The position numbers and the translations under genes were made by a program. A model generated the notes under the pieces. It did not search any database. It was not told the DNA's origin and saw nothing but the letters and a program-made list of their open reading frames with translations. Below, in pieces: positions 1 to 8,338 of a stretch of DNA of 64,000 bases. Source of the stretch: Marinobacter confluentis (lineage in GTDB: Bacteria; Pseudomonadota; Gammaproteobacteria; Pseudomonadales; Oleiphilaceae). Positions within the stretch are counted from its first letter, which is position 1. Every line of letters starts with the position of its first letter. The stretch covers positions 186,001 through 250,000 of the forward strand of contig NZ_SRPF01000003.1 in NCBI RefSeq assembly GCF_004785685.1, given 5' to 3'.

Positions 1-850
1 TGTCGGCGCCATGCTGATGTCCCGGTTCGGCCTTGAGGGCCTTCTGGCCGGGCTGCTGCTGGGCCATAGCCTGCTTTTCTTCAGCTTTTTTTACACCATC
101 ATCCGCCAGTATCCCGGCGACTATTTCATCCGCTTCGATTTTACCCAACGCAAGCAGATTTTCCCGGCCCTGATCCTCACCGGGCTACTGTTCAATGCGG
201 CGGTCTGGGCGGACAAATTCATCTTCTGGTTCCATCCCGACACCTCGCAACCCATCATCGCCAGCCTGCGGGCGTCGGTGATTTATGACCTGCCCATTTT
301 CCTGGCCTACCTGTCGATTATCCCAGGCATGGCGGTCTTCCTGGTTCGCATGGAAACCGACTTTGCGGAGGCTTACGAGCGTTTCTACAACGCCGTGCGG
401 GAAGGCGACACTCTGGACCGCATCAACCGCTTCCGGGACCAGATGGTGATCGTCGCCCGCAACGGTATCTACGAGATTTTCAAGGTTCAGGGGCTGACCG
501 TGATCGTCATTTTCCTCTGGAGCGAGGAGATACTGGCGGCCATCGGCATTTCGCCGCTGTATATACCGCTGTTTCACATTGACCTGGTGGCGGTAAGCAT
601 CCAGTTGCTGTTGCTGGCCATCCAGAACGTGCTCTTCTATCTGGATGCCCGGGGCATAAACGTGATTCTTTGCGCCCTGTTTTTCTTCGGCAATATCATT
701 TTCACCTTTATCACCATTGAGATGGGCGCCTCTTTCTACGGTTACGGATTTGCGGCGGCAACGCTGATTTCTGCCCTTACCGGGCTCTGGCTGCTGTCAC
801 GAAAATTTGAGAAGCTGGAATACGAGACTTTCATGTTGCAGGGCCGCTAA
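1..850 (+). CDS. pelG: Pel exopolysaccharide export protein PelG, C-terminal part (5' end outside window)
   Basis: The reading frame is open from the window edge, so the gene starts upstream; about 283 residues are visible of a family usually near 450. Hydrophobic helices alternate with short basic loops, with a soluble stretch (ETDFAEAYERFYNAVREG) in between. The C-terminus (KFEKLEYETFMLQ) resembles PelG, the inner-membrane MOP-superfamily protein that moves Pel polysaccharide across the membrane together with PelD and PelE. pelG is usually the last gene of pelABCDEFG, which fits the change of subject after it. The assignment rests on recognising the sequence; the rest of the operon is not visible. 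Confidence 0.85.
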   Translation, partial: VGAMLMSRFGLEGLLAGLLLGHSLLFFSFFYTIIRQYPGDYFIRFDFTQRKQIFPALILTGLLFNAAVWADKFIFWFHPDTSQPIIASLRASVIYDLPIFLAYLSIIPGMAVFLVRMETDFAEAYERFYNAVREGDTLDRINRFRDQMVIVARNGIYEIFKVQGLTVIVIFLWSEEILAAIGISPLYIPLFHIDLVAVSIQLLLLAIQNVLFYLDARGINVILCALFFFGNIIFTFITIEMGASFYGYGFAAATLISALTGLWLLSRKFEKLEYETFMLQGR

Positions 851-995
851 CGGCTGAGTATCGGAGAGATACCTGTCGCATTTCTGGTTACAACGTTTGA
901 CAATATATCAACCAATCACCTGCACAAGACGCTATCAGTCAGGGCATACTGACGAGAAGTGGCCGGGTGCCAGAATCACACTCAGGAAGTGAAAC

Positions 996-2315
996 ATGAG
1001 TTCCTCTCGCCAGGACATCGTCGAAACCGAAATTCCGGTGTCTCAGTTGGCCATCGGCATGCATGTCGTCCGCCTGGACAGGCCATGGGAAGAGACGGAT
1101 TTTCTGTTGCAGGGTTTTATCATCCAGAATGAAGATGACCTGCTTGCCGTACAAACCCAGTGCCAGACCGTGTATGTAGAAGGCCGCGTTGACGTCATGG
1201 CTGCAAGGGGCGCCTCAGGGAATGCCTCCGGTTTGCGCAAAACTGCCACCCCCCGTAAACCCGGCTCGCTCCCCGAAAAACGGGTTACCTACATCAACAA
1301 GGTCGATACGGGCCGGGAGATGGCGCGGGCACGTGCCCATTACGGCCAGGCCAGGGAAACCGCAAAAAACATCATGTCGGGCATACGCCTCGGACGAATG
1401 CTGGATATGCACCAGATCCGCCAGACCGTGGACAGCACGGTGGACAGCGTTCTGCGCAATGAAAATGCCCTGTTGTTGCTGAGCAAGATCAAGAACAAGG
1501 ACGATTACACCGCCGAACACTGCATCAACGTGTCGATTCTGGCGGCAGCCTTCGGCAAGCACCTGGGGCTGCTCGAAGATGAAATACGGGTACTGGCTCT
1601 CAGTGGCATGATGCACGATGTGGGCAAGATGAAGATCGACGATGCGATTCTGAACAAACCGGGTGCCCTGACCCCGGAAGAATTCGACATCATGAAAAAA
1701 CACACCACCTACGGCCGGAACCTTCTGGCAGCATTGCCAACGCTGGAACACGCAGCGGTTGATGTTGCCTATTCCCACCATGAACGCATGGACGGCAAGG
1801 GCTACCCCCGTGGCCTGCCCAGCCAGCAGATACCGCTATTTGCAAAAATGATCGGGCTGGTGGATACCTACGACGCCATCACCAGTTCCCGGGTGTATGA
1901 CAAGGGCCGAGCCTCCATGCAGGCACTGCAGATTATCCACCGCAACAAGGGCACCCAGTTTGATGCCGACCTAGCGGTCGAGTTTATCCGGATGATCGGC
2001 GTTTACCCGCCCGGTTCGATCATCGAATTCGAAAATGGCGAGGTCGGCATTGTGGTGGCGAATCGCAAGTCCAGCAAACTGAAACCGGTGGTGCTGTTGG
2101 TACGGGATGGCGACAAGAACCCGATTACGCCCTACCGTCAGATAGACCTGTCTACCGGTGTCATCGACACCGCCGGCAAGGCTTACAAAATCACCCATGA
2201 GGTGCCCGACGGCACCTACGGTATTGTGATGAGCGACTTTGTTGAGAAGGGATTCCTCAGCACCCGCCCCGACGGTGACTCACCCCCGGTTGATGACCGC
2301 CATGGTGAGCCGTGA
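996..2315 (+). CDS. HD-GYP domain cyclic-di-GMP phosphodiesterase with N-terminal DUF3391-like domain
   Basis: A 439-residue cytoplasmic protein. The first ~130 residues resemble the DUF3391 domain found before many HD-GYP domains (PVSQLAIGMHVVRLDRPW). The catalytic domain carries MMHDVGKMKIDD near residue 205, HH at about 261 and the motif GKGYPRGL, so metal ligands and the GYP signature are intact. Proteins of this type hydrolyse c-di-GMP to pGpG or GMP. It lies just after pelG, and Pel synthesis is c-di-GMP dependent, so a role in biofilm control is reasonable but inferred. The start follows AGGAAGTGAAAC. Its last 36 bases overlap the convergent thioesterase gene. Confidence 0.9.
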   Translation: MSSSRQDIVETEIPVSQLAIGMHVVRLDRPWEETDFLLQGFIIQNEDDLLAVQTQCQTVYVEGRVDVMAARGASGNASGLRKTATPRKPGSLPEKRVTYINKVDTGREMARARAHYGQARETAKNIMSGIRLGRMLDMHQIRQTVDSTVDSVLRNENALLLLSKIKNKDDYTAEHCINVSILAAAFGKHLGLLEDEIRVLALSGMMHDVGKMKIDDAILNKPGALTPEEFDIMKKHTTYGRNLLAALPTLEHAAVDVAYSHHERMDGKGYPRGLPSQQIPLFAKMIGLVDTYDAITSSRVYDKGRASMQALQIIHRNKGTQFDADLAVEFIRMIGVYPPGSIIEFENGEVGIVVANRKSSKLKPVVLLVRDGDKNPITPYRQIDLSTGVIDTAGKAYKITHEVPDGTYGIVMSDFVEKGFLSTRPDGDSPPVDDRHGEP

Positions 2316-2708
2316 AATACAGGTAAGCTTACCCTCCTCGTTTTCCAGGCGAATTTCCCAGACCTGCGTGGTTCCACCCAGGTGAACGGGACGAGCCGTG
2401 CCGTAGACCCAACCTTTGGAGACTGATCGCACGTGGTTGGCGTTAATGTCCAACCCCACGGCTATCTGGTTTTCTTCCCGCAGGCAGTAGTTCGCCGCCA
2501 TGCTGCCCAGGGTTTCCGCCAACAGCACGGACGCACCGCCGTGAAGGATGCCAAAAGGCTGAACCGTGCGTTCATCCACCGGTATCCGGCCGGTAACGTA
2601 GTCGTCACCCACCTCCACATACTCAATACCCAGTGCCGTGACCGCGGTGTTTTTGCTGGTTTCTGCCATCTGCTCGAGAGTGGGGAGTGCGCGGGTCCAG
2701 ATTGCCAT
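2280..2708 (-). CDS. PaaI/YdiI-type hotdog-fold acyl-CoA thioesterase
   Basis: A 142-residue single hotdog domain. The motif PFGILHGGASVLLAETLGS is the family's active-site region, with the H-G-G turn and the Glu of the long helix. It most resembles the YdiI/MenI and PaaI group that hydrolyses aryl-CoA thioesters such as 1,4-dihydroxy-2-naphthoyl-CoA, but substrate cannot be read from sequence. The ATG is preceded by GAGG at suitable spacing. It converges on and overlaps the HD-GYP gene, and no neighbour points to a pathway. Confidence 0.85.
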   Translation of the reverse strand: MAIWTRALPTLEQMAETSKNTAVTALGIEYVEVGDDYVTGRIPVDERTVQPFGILHGGASVLLAETLGSMAANYCLREENQIAVGLDINANHVRSVSKGWVYGTARPVHLGGTTQVWEIRLENEEGKLTCISRLTMAVINRG

Positions 2709-2803
2709 TTACTGCTACCTCTTGTTATTGACTACCCACGAATATCCGCAGGCTTGGGTTCACCAAGTTTATACAGATAGGTAACGAACGACCACAGCAG
2801 CCT

Positions 2804-3274
2804 TCAGGCGTGGCAAGATTCCTCTATTCCCATCGGGGGAAACTCTTCGGTTTCAGGAATGTGCTCACCGCGCATCTCACATAGCCAACCGGGAGCCTGC
2901 TGAGCTTTGTCGAAACTGAACAGGCCCGTACCAAGCACCCGGTCCAAGGGCGCCGAGATTCCGGTGGACTCTATCACCAGGCAATCGAACCGGCCTTCTT
3001 CTGCCAGGCGGCGCACCTCAAGCAGCAGATCCTACCGCAGGGTGCAACAGATGCAGCGGTTGCTCATCTCCACCCGCTTCTCTTCCGCCCGGTTAAGCTG
3101 CACCTCTTTCTAAACCTGGGCGGCATCAATGTTGACCTCGCTCATGTCGTTGACAATGACCGCCACCCGGCGGCCCTCGCGATTGTTCAGGATATGGTTG
3201 AGCACCGTGGTCTTTCCCGCGCCCAGAAAACCGGACAGAACAGTGACCGGTAATTCTCTGTTTTCATTGCGCAT
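2804..3274 (-). pseudogene. Degenerate CobW/ZigA-type zinc metallochaperone GTPase
   Basis: Reading from an ATG at 3274 with AGGAAG upstream gives an intact P-loop ([13 protein letters not shown]) and [15 protein letters not shown]. An in-frame TAG follows, then the zinc motif CICC (in SNRCICCTLR, where the family has SNGCICC), a second in-frame TAG, and LVIESTGIS. The protein then jumps to GLFSFDKAQQAPGWL and RGEHIPETEE, which in COG0523 proteins lie well beyond the GTPase core, so about 100 codons appear deleted. The C-terminal domain is missing. Zinc-starvation CobW proteins deliver zinc to client enzymes. Here the gene is a relic, still sharing the divergent Zur-like box with the DUF1826 gene. 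Confidence 0.88.
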
Positions 3275-3330
3275 TTTCAGATCTTCCTGATGACGACTCG
3301 CAAATCGTTAGAGTTCAGGGGTTCACTTTA

Positions 3331-3353
3331 ATTATGTTATAACATAACATTAA
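3331..3353. promoter_or_regulatory. Zur-box-like palindrome in divergent promoter
   Basis: The site ATGTTATAACATAACATT matches the arms of the gammaproteobacterial Zur operator and contains the 14-base perfect palindrome TATGTTATAACATA (3333-3346). It lies between the divergent CobW relic and the DUF1826 gene, 35 bases before the latter's ATG. All downstream genes are types found in Zur regulons. Zur binding is inferred. Confidence 0.8.
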
Positions 3354-3387
3354 TACGGAAATCGATGACAAGCCTCAGGAGTGGACC

Positions 3388-4020
3388 ATGACACTGAACC
3401 CAGCCGCATTGGAAAAACCGGTTGCCGTTACCGGTGATCAGCCCGAGTGCCTCACCCAGATCTTCCGGGATGAGGTCAACCTCACCGTCTGGAATCGGGC
3501 GCTTCGGCCACAGGTCGTGCGCTTTGCCGATGCGCTGGCCGCCTGGGAGGGAAAGCTGGAGCGGTTTGTCACCCTGAAACAGGGCGACAGTGCGGCACTG
3601 GTGCTGCCGCAATGGGCGCTGGCAGAGGAAGGGGCACGTTCCTGGATTGCTGATGCGGACGAAATTATCGATATGTACCGATGCCTGTTCGAGCCGGAGG
3701 CTGTCGGCCTTCGCCTGCATGTTCTCAGGGGCACCATGTGCCCCAGGTTTCACGTCGATCGGGTACCGGTTCGCCTGCTCTGCACCTATCGCGGCATCGG
3801 CACGGAATGGCTTGAGGAATCACAGGTTACGCGCCCCCAAGGCCCGGGACCGCTACCGGACCAGTCCGTGACGGACCGCGCAGTCCGGCGTTTGTCGACT
3901 GGCGCCGTTGGCCTGCTGAAAGGCGAAGCCTGGGAAGGTAACGAAGGCCGCGGCCTGGTTCACCGATCACCGGCACCCGGGAATCAGTCACGGCTGGTAC
4001 TGGCCCTGGACTGGCTTTAA
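3388..4020 (+). CDS. DUF1826 family protein, zinc-limitation associated
   Basis: A 210-residue soluble protein. The block CPRFHVDRVPVRLLCTYRG, followed by GTEWL and later VHRSP, is the conserved core of DUF1826. The H-x-D and later His pattern suggests a metal site of cupin or 2-oxoglutarate-oxygenase type, but no function has been proved to my knowledge. The family commonly sits beside CobW GTPases and zinc uptake genes under Zur. That is the arrangement here: a Zur-like box 35 bases upstream, a CobW relic divergent, and a zinc porin and ZnuA-like protein downstream. Confidence 0.82.
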   Translation: MTLNPAALEKPVAVTGDQPECLTQIFRDEVNLTVWNRALRPQVVRFADALAAWEGKLERFVTLKQGDSAALVLPQWALAEEGARSWIADADEIIDMYRCLFEPEAVGLRLHVLRGTMCPRFHVDRVPVRLLCTYRGIGTEWLEESQVTRPQGPGPLPDQSVTDRAVRRLSTGAVGLLKGEAWEGNEGRGLVHRSPAPGNQSRLVLALDWL

Positions 4021-4033
4021 TTTCAGCCATAAA

Positions 4034-4055
4034 TGAAATGTTATAACGTTTACTC
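4034..4055. promoter_or_regulatory. Second Zur-like half-palindrome before the porin gene
   Basis: GAAATGTTATAACGTTTAC begins at 4035. It shares the GTTATAAC core with the site at 3331, and AAATGTTATAACGTTT is a 16-base palindrome with one mismatched pair. It ends about 25 bases before the porin ATG, suggesting separate zinc control of the downstream three genes. Confidence 0.65.
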
Positions 4056-4077
4056 AAAACAAAACAGAAGGACGATT

Positions 4078-5202
4078 ATGTATAACCTCTATACCCGCAC
4101 AGGCTTTGCTGTTCTTACATTGCTGCCACTTTCGATGGCGCAGGCCAACGAAATGAACCCGGATGTCAGCGTTGTTCTGGATGGCTTTTACAAGCAGAAC
4201 CACACTGCTCTGTCACACCGGGAGAAAGGCATCGGCCTGGGCCATTCCGAGCTGTCCCTGTCGGCGCCGATTGATGACCTGTTTGAGGGCCGGCTGACCG
4301 CGGCCCTGGAGAGCCACGAAGGTGAAACCGAGGTGGGGCTGGAAGAGGCCTTCCTGCAGACCACCGGAATGCCCTACAACCTGAGCGTCCGTGGCGGACG
4401 ATTTTTCTCACAGGTGGGCTACCTGAACGGTCGCCACCTTCACGAGGACGATTTCGTTGAACGGCCGGCGGCCTACCGGGCCCTGCTCGGTAGTCACTAT
4501 TTCGATGACGGTTTGCGCCTGAACCTGCTGCTGCCGACACCCGTGTACTGGCAAATCGGCGCCGAGGCATTCAATGGTAACGGCCTGTCCGAGGGCGATG
4601 AAGACATCGGCGTTTACACCATAAATACCCGTATCGGCAGCGATATCTCAACATCACAAAGCTGGCAGGCTGGCCTTTCCTACCTCAGGAACCGCCAGCT
4701 ACACGATGGTGAACACGAGGAGGAACATGGCGGCGAGCACGAGGAACATGAAGAGCACGGCCACGGCGGCCATGGCGCGGAATACCTTGGCGAGAACCTT
4801 TATATGGCGGACCTGGTATGGAAATGGGCACCGGACGGCAACAACCGTAGCCAGCAACTGACTCTGAGCGGCGAGTACCTGTACGCCGATGAACTGGGTG
4901 AACATGCGTCTTCCGATGATCGCCACGAGGGCTGGTATGCCTCTGCGGTTTACCAGTTTGCGCCCCAATGGTCAGTTGGTGTCCGGCACGGCCAGGTAGA
5001 ACTTAAGGAGGCACATGGCGATCACTTTGACGACCAGAACCTGGAAGAAACAGACGTGATGCTGGGTTGGTCCCGCTCACACTTTTCAACCGTACGCCTG
5101 CAGTACACCCATCAGGAAGCCGACGGTTTCGAAAAAGCGGACAATACCGTGATGCTGCAATATGTGATGAGTTTCGGAGCCCACGGTGCCCATGGATTTT
5201 AA
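4078..5202 (+). CDS. Histidine-rich outer-membrane porin of the zinc cluster
   Basis: A 374-residue protein with a signal peptide ending near AQANE, then alternating beta-strand sequence typical of an outer-membrane barrel, closing at the C-terminus (QYVMSFGAHGAHGF). Residues about 210-236 form a loop made almost wholly of His, Glu and Gly (HEEHEEHGHGGHG), a likely metal-collecting loop on the cell surface. The chosen ATG has AAGGA upstream; an upstream in-frame start would skip the signal peptide. Similar porins accompany zinc uptake genes. Its role in passing zinc across the outer membrane is inferred from the His loop and context. Confidence 0.8.
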   Translation: MYNLYTRTGFAVLTLLPLSMAQANEMNPDVSVVLDGFYKQNHTALSHREKGIGLGHSELSLSAPIDDLFEGRLTAALESHEGETEVGLEEAFLQTTGMPYNLSVRGGRFFSQVGYLNGRHLHEDDFVERPAAYRALLGSHYFDDGLRLNLLLPTPVYWQIGAEAFNGNGLSEGDEDIGVYTINTRIGSDISTSQSWQAGLSYLRNRQLHDGEHEEEHGGEHEEHEEHGHGGHGAEYLGENLYMADLVWKWAPDGNNRSQQLTLSGEYLYADELGEHASSDDRHEGWYASAVYQFAPQWSVGVRHGQVELKEAHGDHFDDQNLEETDVMLGWSRSHFSTVRLQYTHQEADGFEKADNTVMLQYVMSFGAHGAHGF

Positions 5203-6106
5203 ACGACTCTTTGCAGCAACCCTGCTTGGGCTGGCGGCGCTGCCAGCTCAAGCCGCCATTAAAGTGTTTGCCTGCGAACCCGAGTGGGCCGACCTGACCC
5301 GGGCACTGGTTCCGGATGCGGATATTCATACCGCCACCAGTGCCCGCCAGGACCCGCATTACATTGAAGCCAGACCCAGCCTGATTTCGGCTATGCGGCG
5401 GGCACACATTGCCGTGTGTACAGGGGCATCACTGGAAGCGGGCTGGCTGCCAGCGCTGATCAGCCGTGCGTCCAACCGGGAAATACAGCCGGGAAAGCCA
5501 GGGCTGTTCTTCGCGGCCGAGCAGGTTAGCCTGCACCAACCCCACAACCACGTTGACCGTAGTATGGGCGACGTCCATCCAGAGGGTGACCCGCATATTC
5601 ATCTGGACCCGGACAGGCTTCCCTCGATTGTCAATGCCCTGGCGGATCGACTGGCAGCACTGGCACCGGATGATGAGCACGCCATCCGTCTGCGTCAGAG
5701 GCAATGGCAGGTACGCTGGAAACTCGAAACCGCCAAATGGCGAGAAGCTGCGACCAGTCTGGAAGGTCTGTCGGTGGCGGTTCAGCATTCCAACTTCGGT
5801 TATCTGCTGCGTTGGCTGGGCGTGGAACCATCCATTGACCTGGAACCAAAGCCGGGGCTGCCACCCAGTGCGTCGCATTTGAGTGAGGCGTTGGCCGACC
5901 CGGCACTGGACCGGGTCCGGCTGATACTGATCGCCAGCTATCAGGGCGAACGACCTGCCCAGTGGCTTGCAAGCAAAACGGAGCTTCCTGTCGAGATCCT
6001 GCCGGGTACCGTAACCGACCAGCCGGAAACGGACACTCTGGCAAAGCTGATCAGCCACATTATTGATCGTCTGGAGCATCATCACAGGACGGCGGAGCAT
6101 GGTTGA
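5186..6106 (+). CDS. ZnuA-like metal ABC transporter substrate-binding protein
   Basis: About 306 residues with a signal peptide (FAATLLGLAALPAQA) and a cluster A-I fold metal-binding protein. A His-bearing stretch HQPHNHVDRSMGDVHPEGD near residues 117-135 is followed by PHIHLDP, the equivalent of the family's metal ligand region. It belongs with zinc/manganese binding proteins; the neighbours argue for zinc. GTG at 5186 has GGAG six bases upstream, while ATG at 5192 is the alternative; both overlap the porin's end. It overlaps the permease gene by eight bases, so the two are translationally coupled. Confidence 0.85.
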   Translation: MPMDFKRLFAATLLGLAALPAQAAIKVFACEPEWADLTRALVPDADIHTATSARQDPHYIEARPSLISAMRRAHIAVCTGASLEAGWLPALISRASNREIQPGKPGLFFAAEQVSLHQPHNHVDRSMGDVHPEGDPHIHLDPDRLPSIVNALADRLAALAPDDEHAIRLRQRQWQVRWKLETAKWREAATSLEGLSVAVQHSNFGYLLRWLGVEPSIDLEPKPGLPPSASHLSEALADPALDRVRLILIASYQGERPAQWLASKTELPVEILPGTVTDQPETDTLAKLISHIIDRLEHHHRTAEHG

Positions 6107-6857
6107 CTGGTTCTGGCTGCTGACGCCATTGGCAGCAAGCCTGATGATGGCTCTTTGCCTGGTGCCACTGGGGCACCGGGTTCTGGCTCGGGGCGTGGTG
6201 TTTGCCGACCTGGCCATTGCCCAGTGGGCGGCATTGGGCACGCTGACGGGTTCATCCCTGATGCCCAACCACATCATTGCGGGCCTGCCAATCAGCGGTC
6301 TGCTGTTTGCACTTCTGGCCGTAGGGCTGGTTTCCCTGATTCTGAAGCTGGTGCCGGATTACCGGGAGGCGATGATCGGAACTCTCTATGTGCTGGGTGC
6401 CAGCTTGGCCACGCTGACGGTTAGCAATGATCCCCACGGCGCACAGCAACTCGCCCGAACCCTCAACGGCGATCTGCTATGGGTGACCGGCCAATCGCTG
6501 ATACCGCTTGCGATCATCACTCTGGCCGTTTTGCTCTGGCAGACCCTTGGAACTACTCGAATCCGCTCGACCCTGTTCCTGCCCCTTTTTGCGGTGGCAG
6601 TCACCCTGACGGTGGACATGGCCGGTATTTATGTGGTGTTCGCAACATTGATTGCCGCGCCGCTGATGCTTTGCCACCTGCTGGAACGCAGCCTATTGAT
6701 GGCCGCAGGGTTCTGTTTCACCGGGCATGGACTGGGGCTATGGCTGTCCGCGAATCACGACATCCCGGCTGGCCCGGCCATTGTCGTAACAGTTATTGCC
6801 TGCTGTATCGCCGCTTTACTGTTTGCCAATAAGGCGACCGCACTCAGAACACCCTGA
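6099..6857 (+). CDS. ZnuB-like metal ABC transporter permease
   Basis: A 252-residue inner-membrane protein with about seven to eight hydrophobic segments and the family hallmark near its start (LARGVVFADLAIAQWAALGT, the region where ABC-3 permeases have the A-H/S-x-x-x-P-G helix). The start ATG lies inside the stop of the ZnuA-like gene (ATGGTTGA), indicating coupling. No ABC ATPase (znuC) gene follows: the next gene is on the other strand. The transporter must borrow an ATPase from elsewhere. It ends 14 bases inside the convergent RNase J-like gene. Confidence 0.85.
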   Translation: MVDWFWLLTPLAASLMMALCLVPLGHRVLARGVVFADLAIAQWAALGTLTGSSLMPNHIIAGLPISGLLFALLAVGLVSLILKLVPDYREAMIGTLYVLGASLATLTVSNDPHGAQQLARTLNGDLLWVTGQSLIPLAIITLAVLLWQTLGTTRIRSTLFLPLFAVAVTLTVDMAGIYVVFATLIAAPLMLCHLLERSLLMAAGFCFTGHGLGLWLSANHDIPAGPAIVVTVIACCIAALLFANKATALRTP

Positions 6858-8226
6858 CCAGTTCCTGCTTCAACCACCCCAGGCGCCCGGTTTCCACCAT
6901 CTGACGGCGCATGCCCGGCACCGGGCGGATCATGAACAGGTCGCCGTTGCGGCCCACCAGCCGCTTTGGCACGCCGGTGTCCCGGGCGATGTCGGCATGG
7001 GCCTGCATGTGCTGCTCTTCCCCGTGAACCGGAATGGCTACCGCTGGTTGCACCCACTGATACATGGCCCGGAGCTCATCCTGCGCAGGGTGGCCGGAGG
7101 CATGAATGGGCAGGCCGGCGGATTCGGCGGTCAGAACCTCCACACCCAGGCCTTTAAGCTGACTGATCAATGCATCAATCAGCTCTTCGTTTCCGGGGAT
7201 CGCTCGAGCGCTGAAGATCACCCGGTCCCCTGCTTCCAGTTCAAAATCCGGATGGTTGCCCGAGGCCAGGCGCCTGAGCGCGGTTCGGGGTTCACCCTGG
7301 CTGCCGGTGGCCACCGCCAGCACCTCTTCCCGGGGCAGGTAACCGAAGTGGCTGGACTGGATCAGTGAGTCCGCTGTGTCCCACAGGCCGGCGGCTTTGG
7401 CGGCACTGCTCATATTAATCAGTGAACGCCCCATCAGCCCCATGTAGCGGCCAGTGGCGCGGGCAACCGCAGTCAGGGTGTGCAGGCGGGCAATGTTACT
7501 GCCGAAACAGGCCACGATAACACGGCCCTTTGCCGGGCGAACGGCCTCTAACAGGCCTTGATACAGGCGGGATTCGGACATCGAATGGCCCTCCACCGTG
7601 GCGTTGGTGGAATCGCAGACCATGGCCGCCACGCCTTCCTCTGCAAGGTCGGTGAAAGTGGCTTTGGAATAGCCGTGGCCGACCAGCGGCTGGTCGTCCA
7701 GTTTCCAGTCGCCGCTGTGGAAGATATTGCCCGCCGACGTTCGAATCATCAGCGCATTGGGGTCAGGGATGGAGTGGGTCAGGGCCAGCCATTCCACCTG
7801 AAATGGCCCGATCGTCTTCCGGTCACCGACATCTACCACAAAAATCGGCACCAGGTGCAGTAGATCAAACTCCGCCAGCTTGCGGCGCAGAATTTCGGCC
7901 GTAAAACGGCTGGTGTAGATGGGGCACTGGAGCAGCGGCCACAGGTAAGGCACGGCGCCGATGTGGTCCTCGTGGGCGTGGGTAATGATCAGCCCGGCCA
8001 ACTGGTCCCGTCGGTCGGCAATAAAAGCCGGATCCGCCATCTGCACCGGAGGTTCACCGGAATGATGCACAGTGCCATCCGCCGACACTCTTCCCGGCTT
8101 GGGGAAAGTCACGCCGCAATCCACCATCAGCCACTGGCCGTCGTGGCCGTAGAGGTTGAGGTTCATACCAATTTCACCGGTTCCGCCCAGAGGCAGAAAC
8201 CAGAGGTCGTGTTCATCTGGGGTCAT
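6844..8226 (-). CDS. RNase J-like beta-CASP metallo-beta-lactamase ribonuclease
   Basis: About 460 residues. The N-terminal half opens with LWFLPLGGTGEIGMN, the RNase J hallmark, and has the zinc motif THAHEDHIGA. A beta-CASP domain follows, and near the C-terminus come ASGHPAQDEL and PVHGEEQH. Proteobacterial members are shorter than Bacillus RNase J1 because the C-terminal domain is missing. Activity is expected on RNA, both endo- and 5'-exonucleolytic, but that is family knowledge. The ATG at 8226 fits family N-termini; GTG at 8235, four bases after AGGA, is an equally possible start. Confidence 0.82.
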   Translation of the reverse strand: MTPDEHDLWFLPLGGTGEIGMNLNLYGHDGQWLMVDCGVTFPKPGRVSADGTVHHSGEPPVQMADPAFIADRRDQLAGLIITHAHEDHIGAVPYLWPLLQCPIYTSRFTAEILRRKLAEFDLLHLVPIFVVDVGDRKTIGPFQVEWLALTHSIPDPNALMIRTSAGNIFHSGDWKLDDQPLVGHGYSKATFTDLAEEGVAAMVCDSTNATVEGHSMSESRLYQGLLEAVRPAKGRVIVACFGSNIARLHTLTAVARATGRYMGLMGRSLINMSSAAKAAGLWDTADSLIQSSHFGYLPREEVLAVATGSQGEPRTALRRLASGNHPDFELEAGDRVIFSARAIPGNEELIDALISQLKGLGVEVLTAESAGLPIHASGHPAQDELRAMYQWVQPAVAIPVHGEEQHMQAHADIARDTGVPKRLVGRNGDLFMIRPVPGMRRQMVETGRLGWLKQELVRVF

Positions 8227-8338
8227 GGATGTCACGTATTCCTGTGCTCTTGCGGTTGAAGTCGGCGGTGCCGGCTCCACCTATGAAGACAAGTTCGTTG
8301 ATTCAAGTACGTAAGCTGATTCTAAAAGGAGCAGGCAT

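Noticed and set aside
897-936. TTGACA before the HD-GYP gene as a sigma70 promoter, or TTGACAATATATCAA as an FNR box
   Set aside because: No -10 hexamer lies at 16-18 bases, and the half-sites are five bases apart where FNR needs four.
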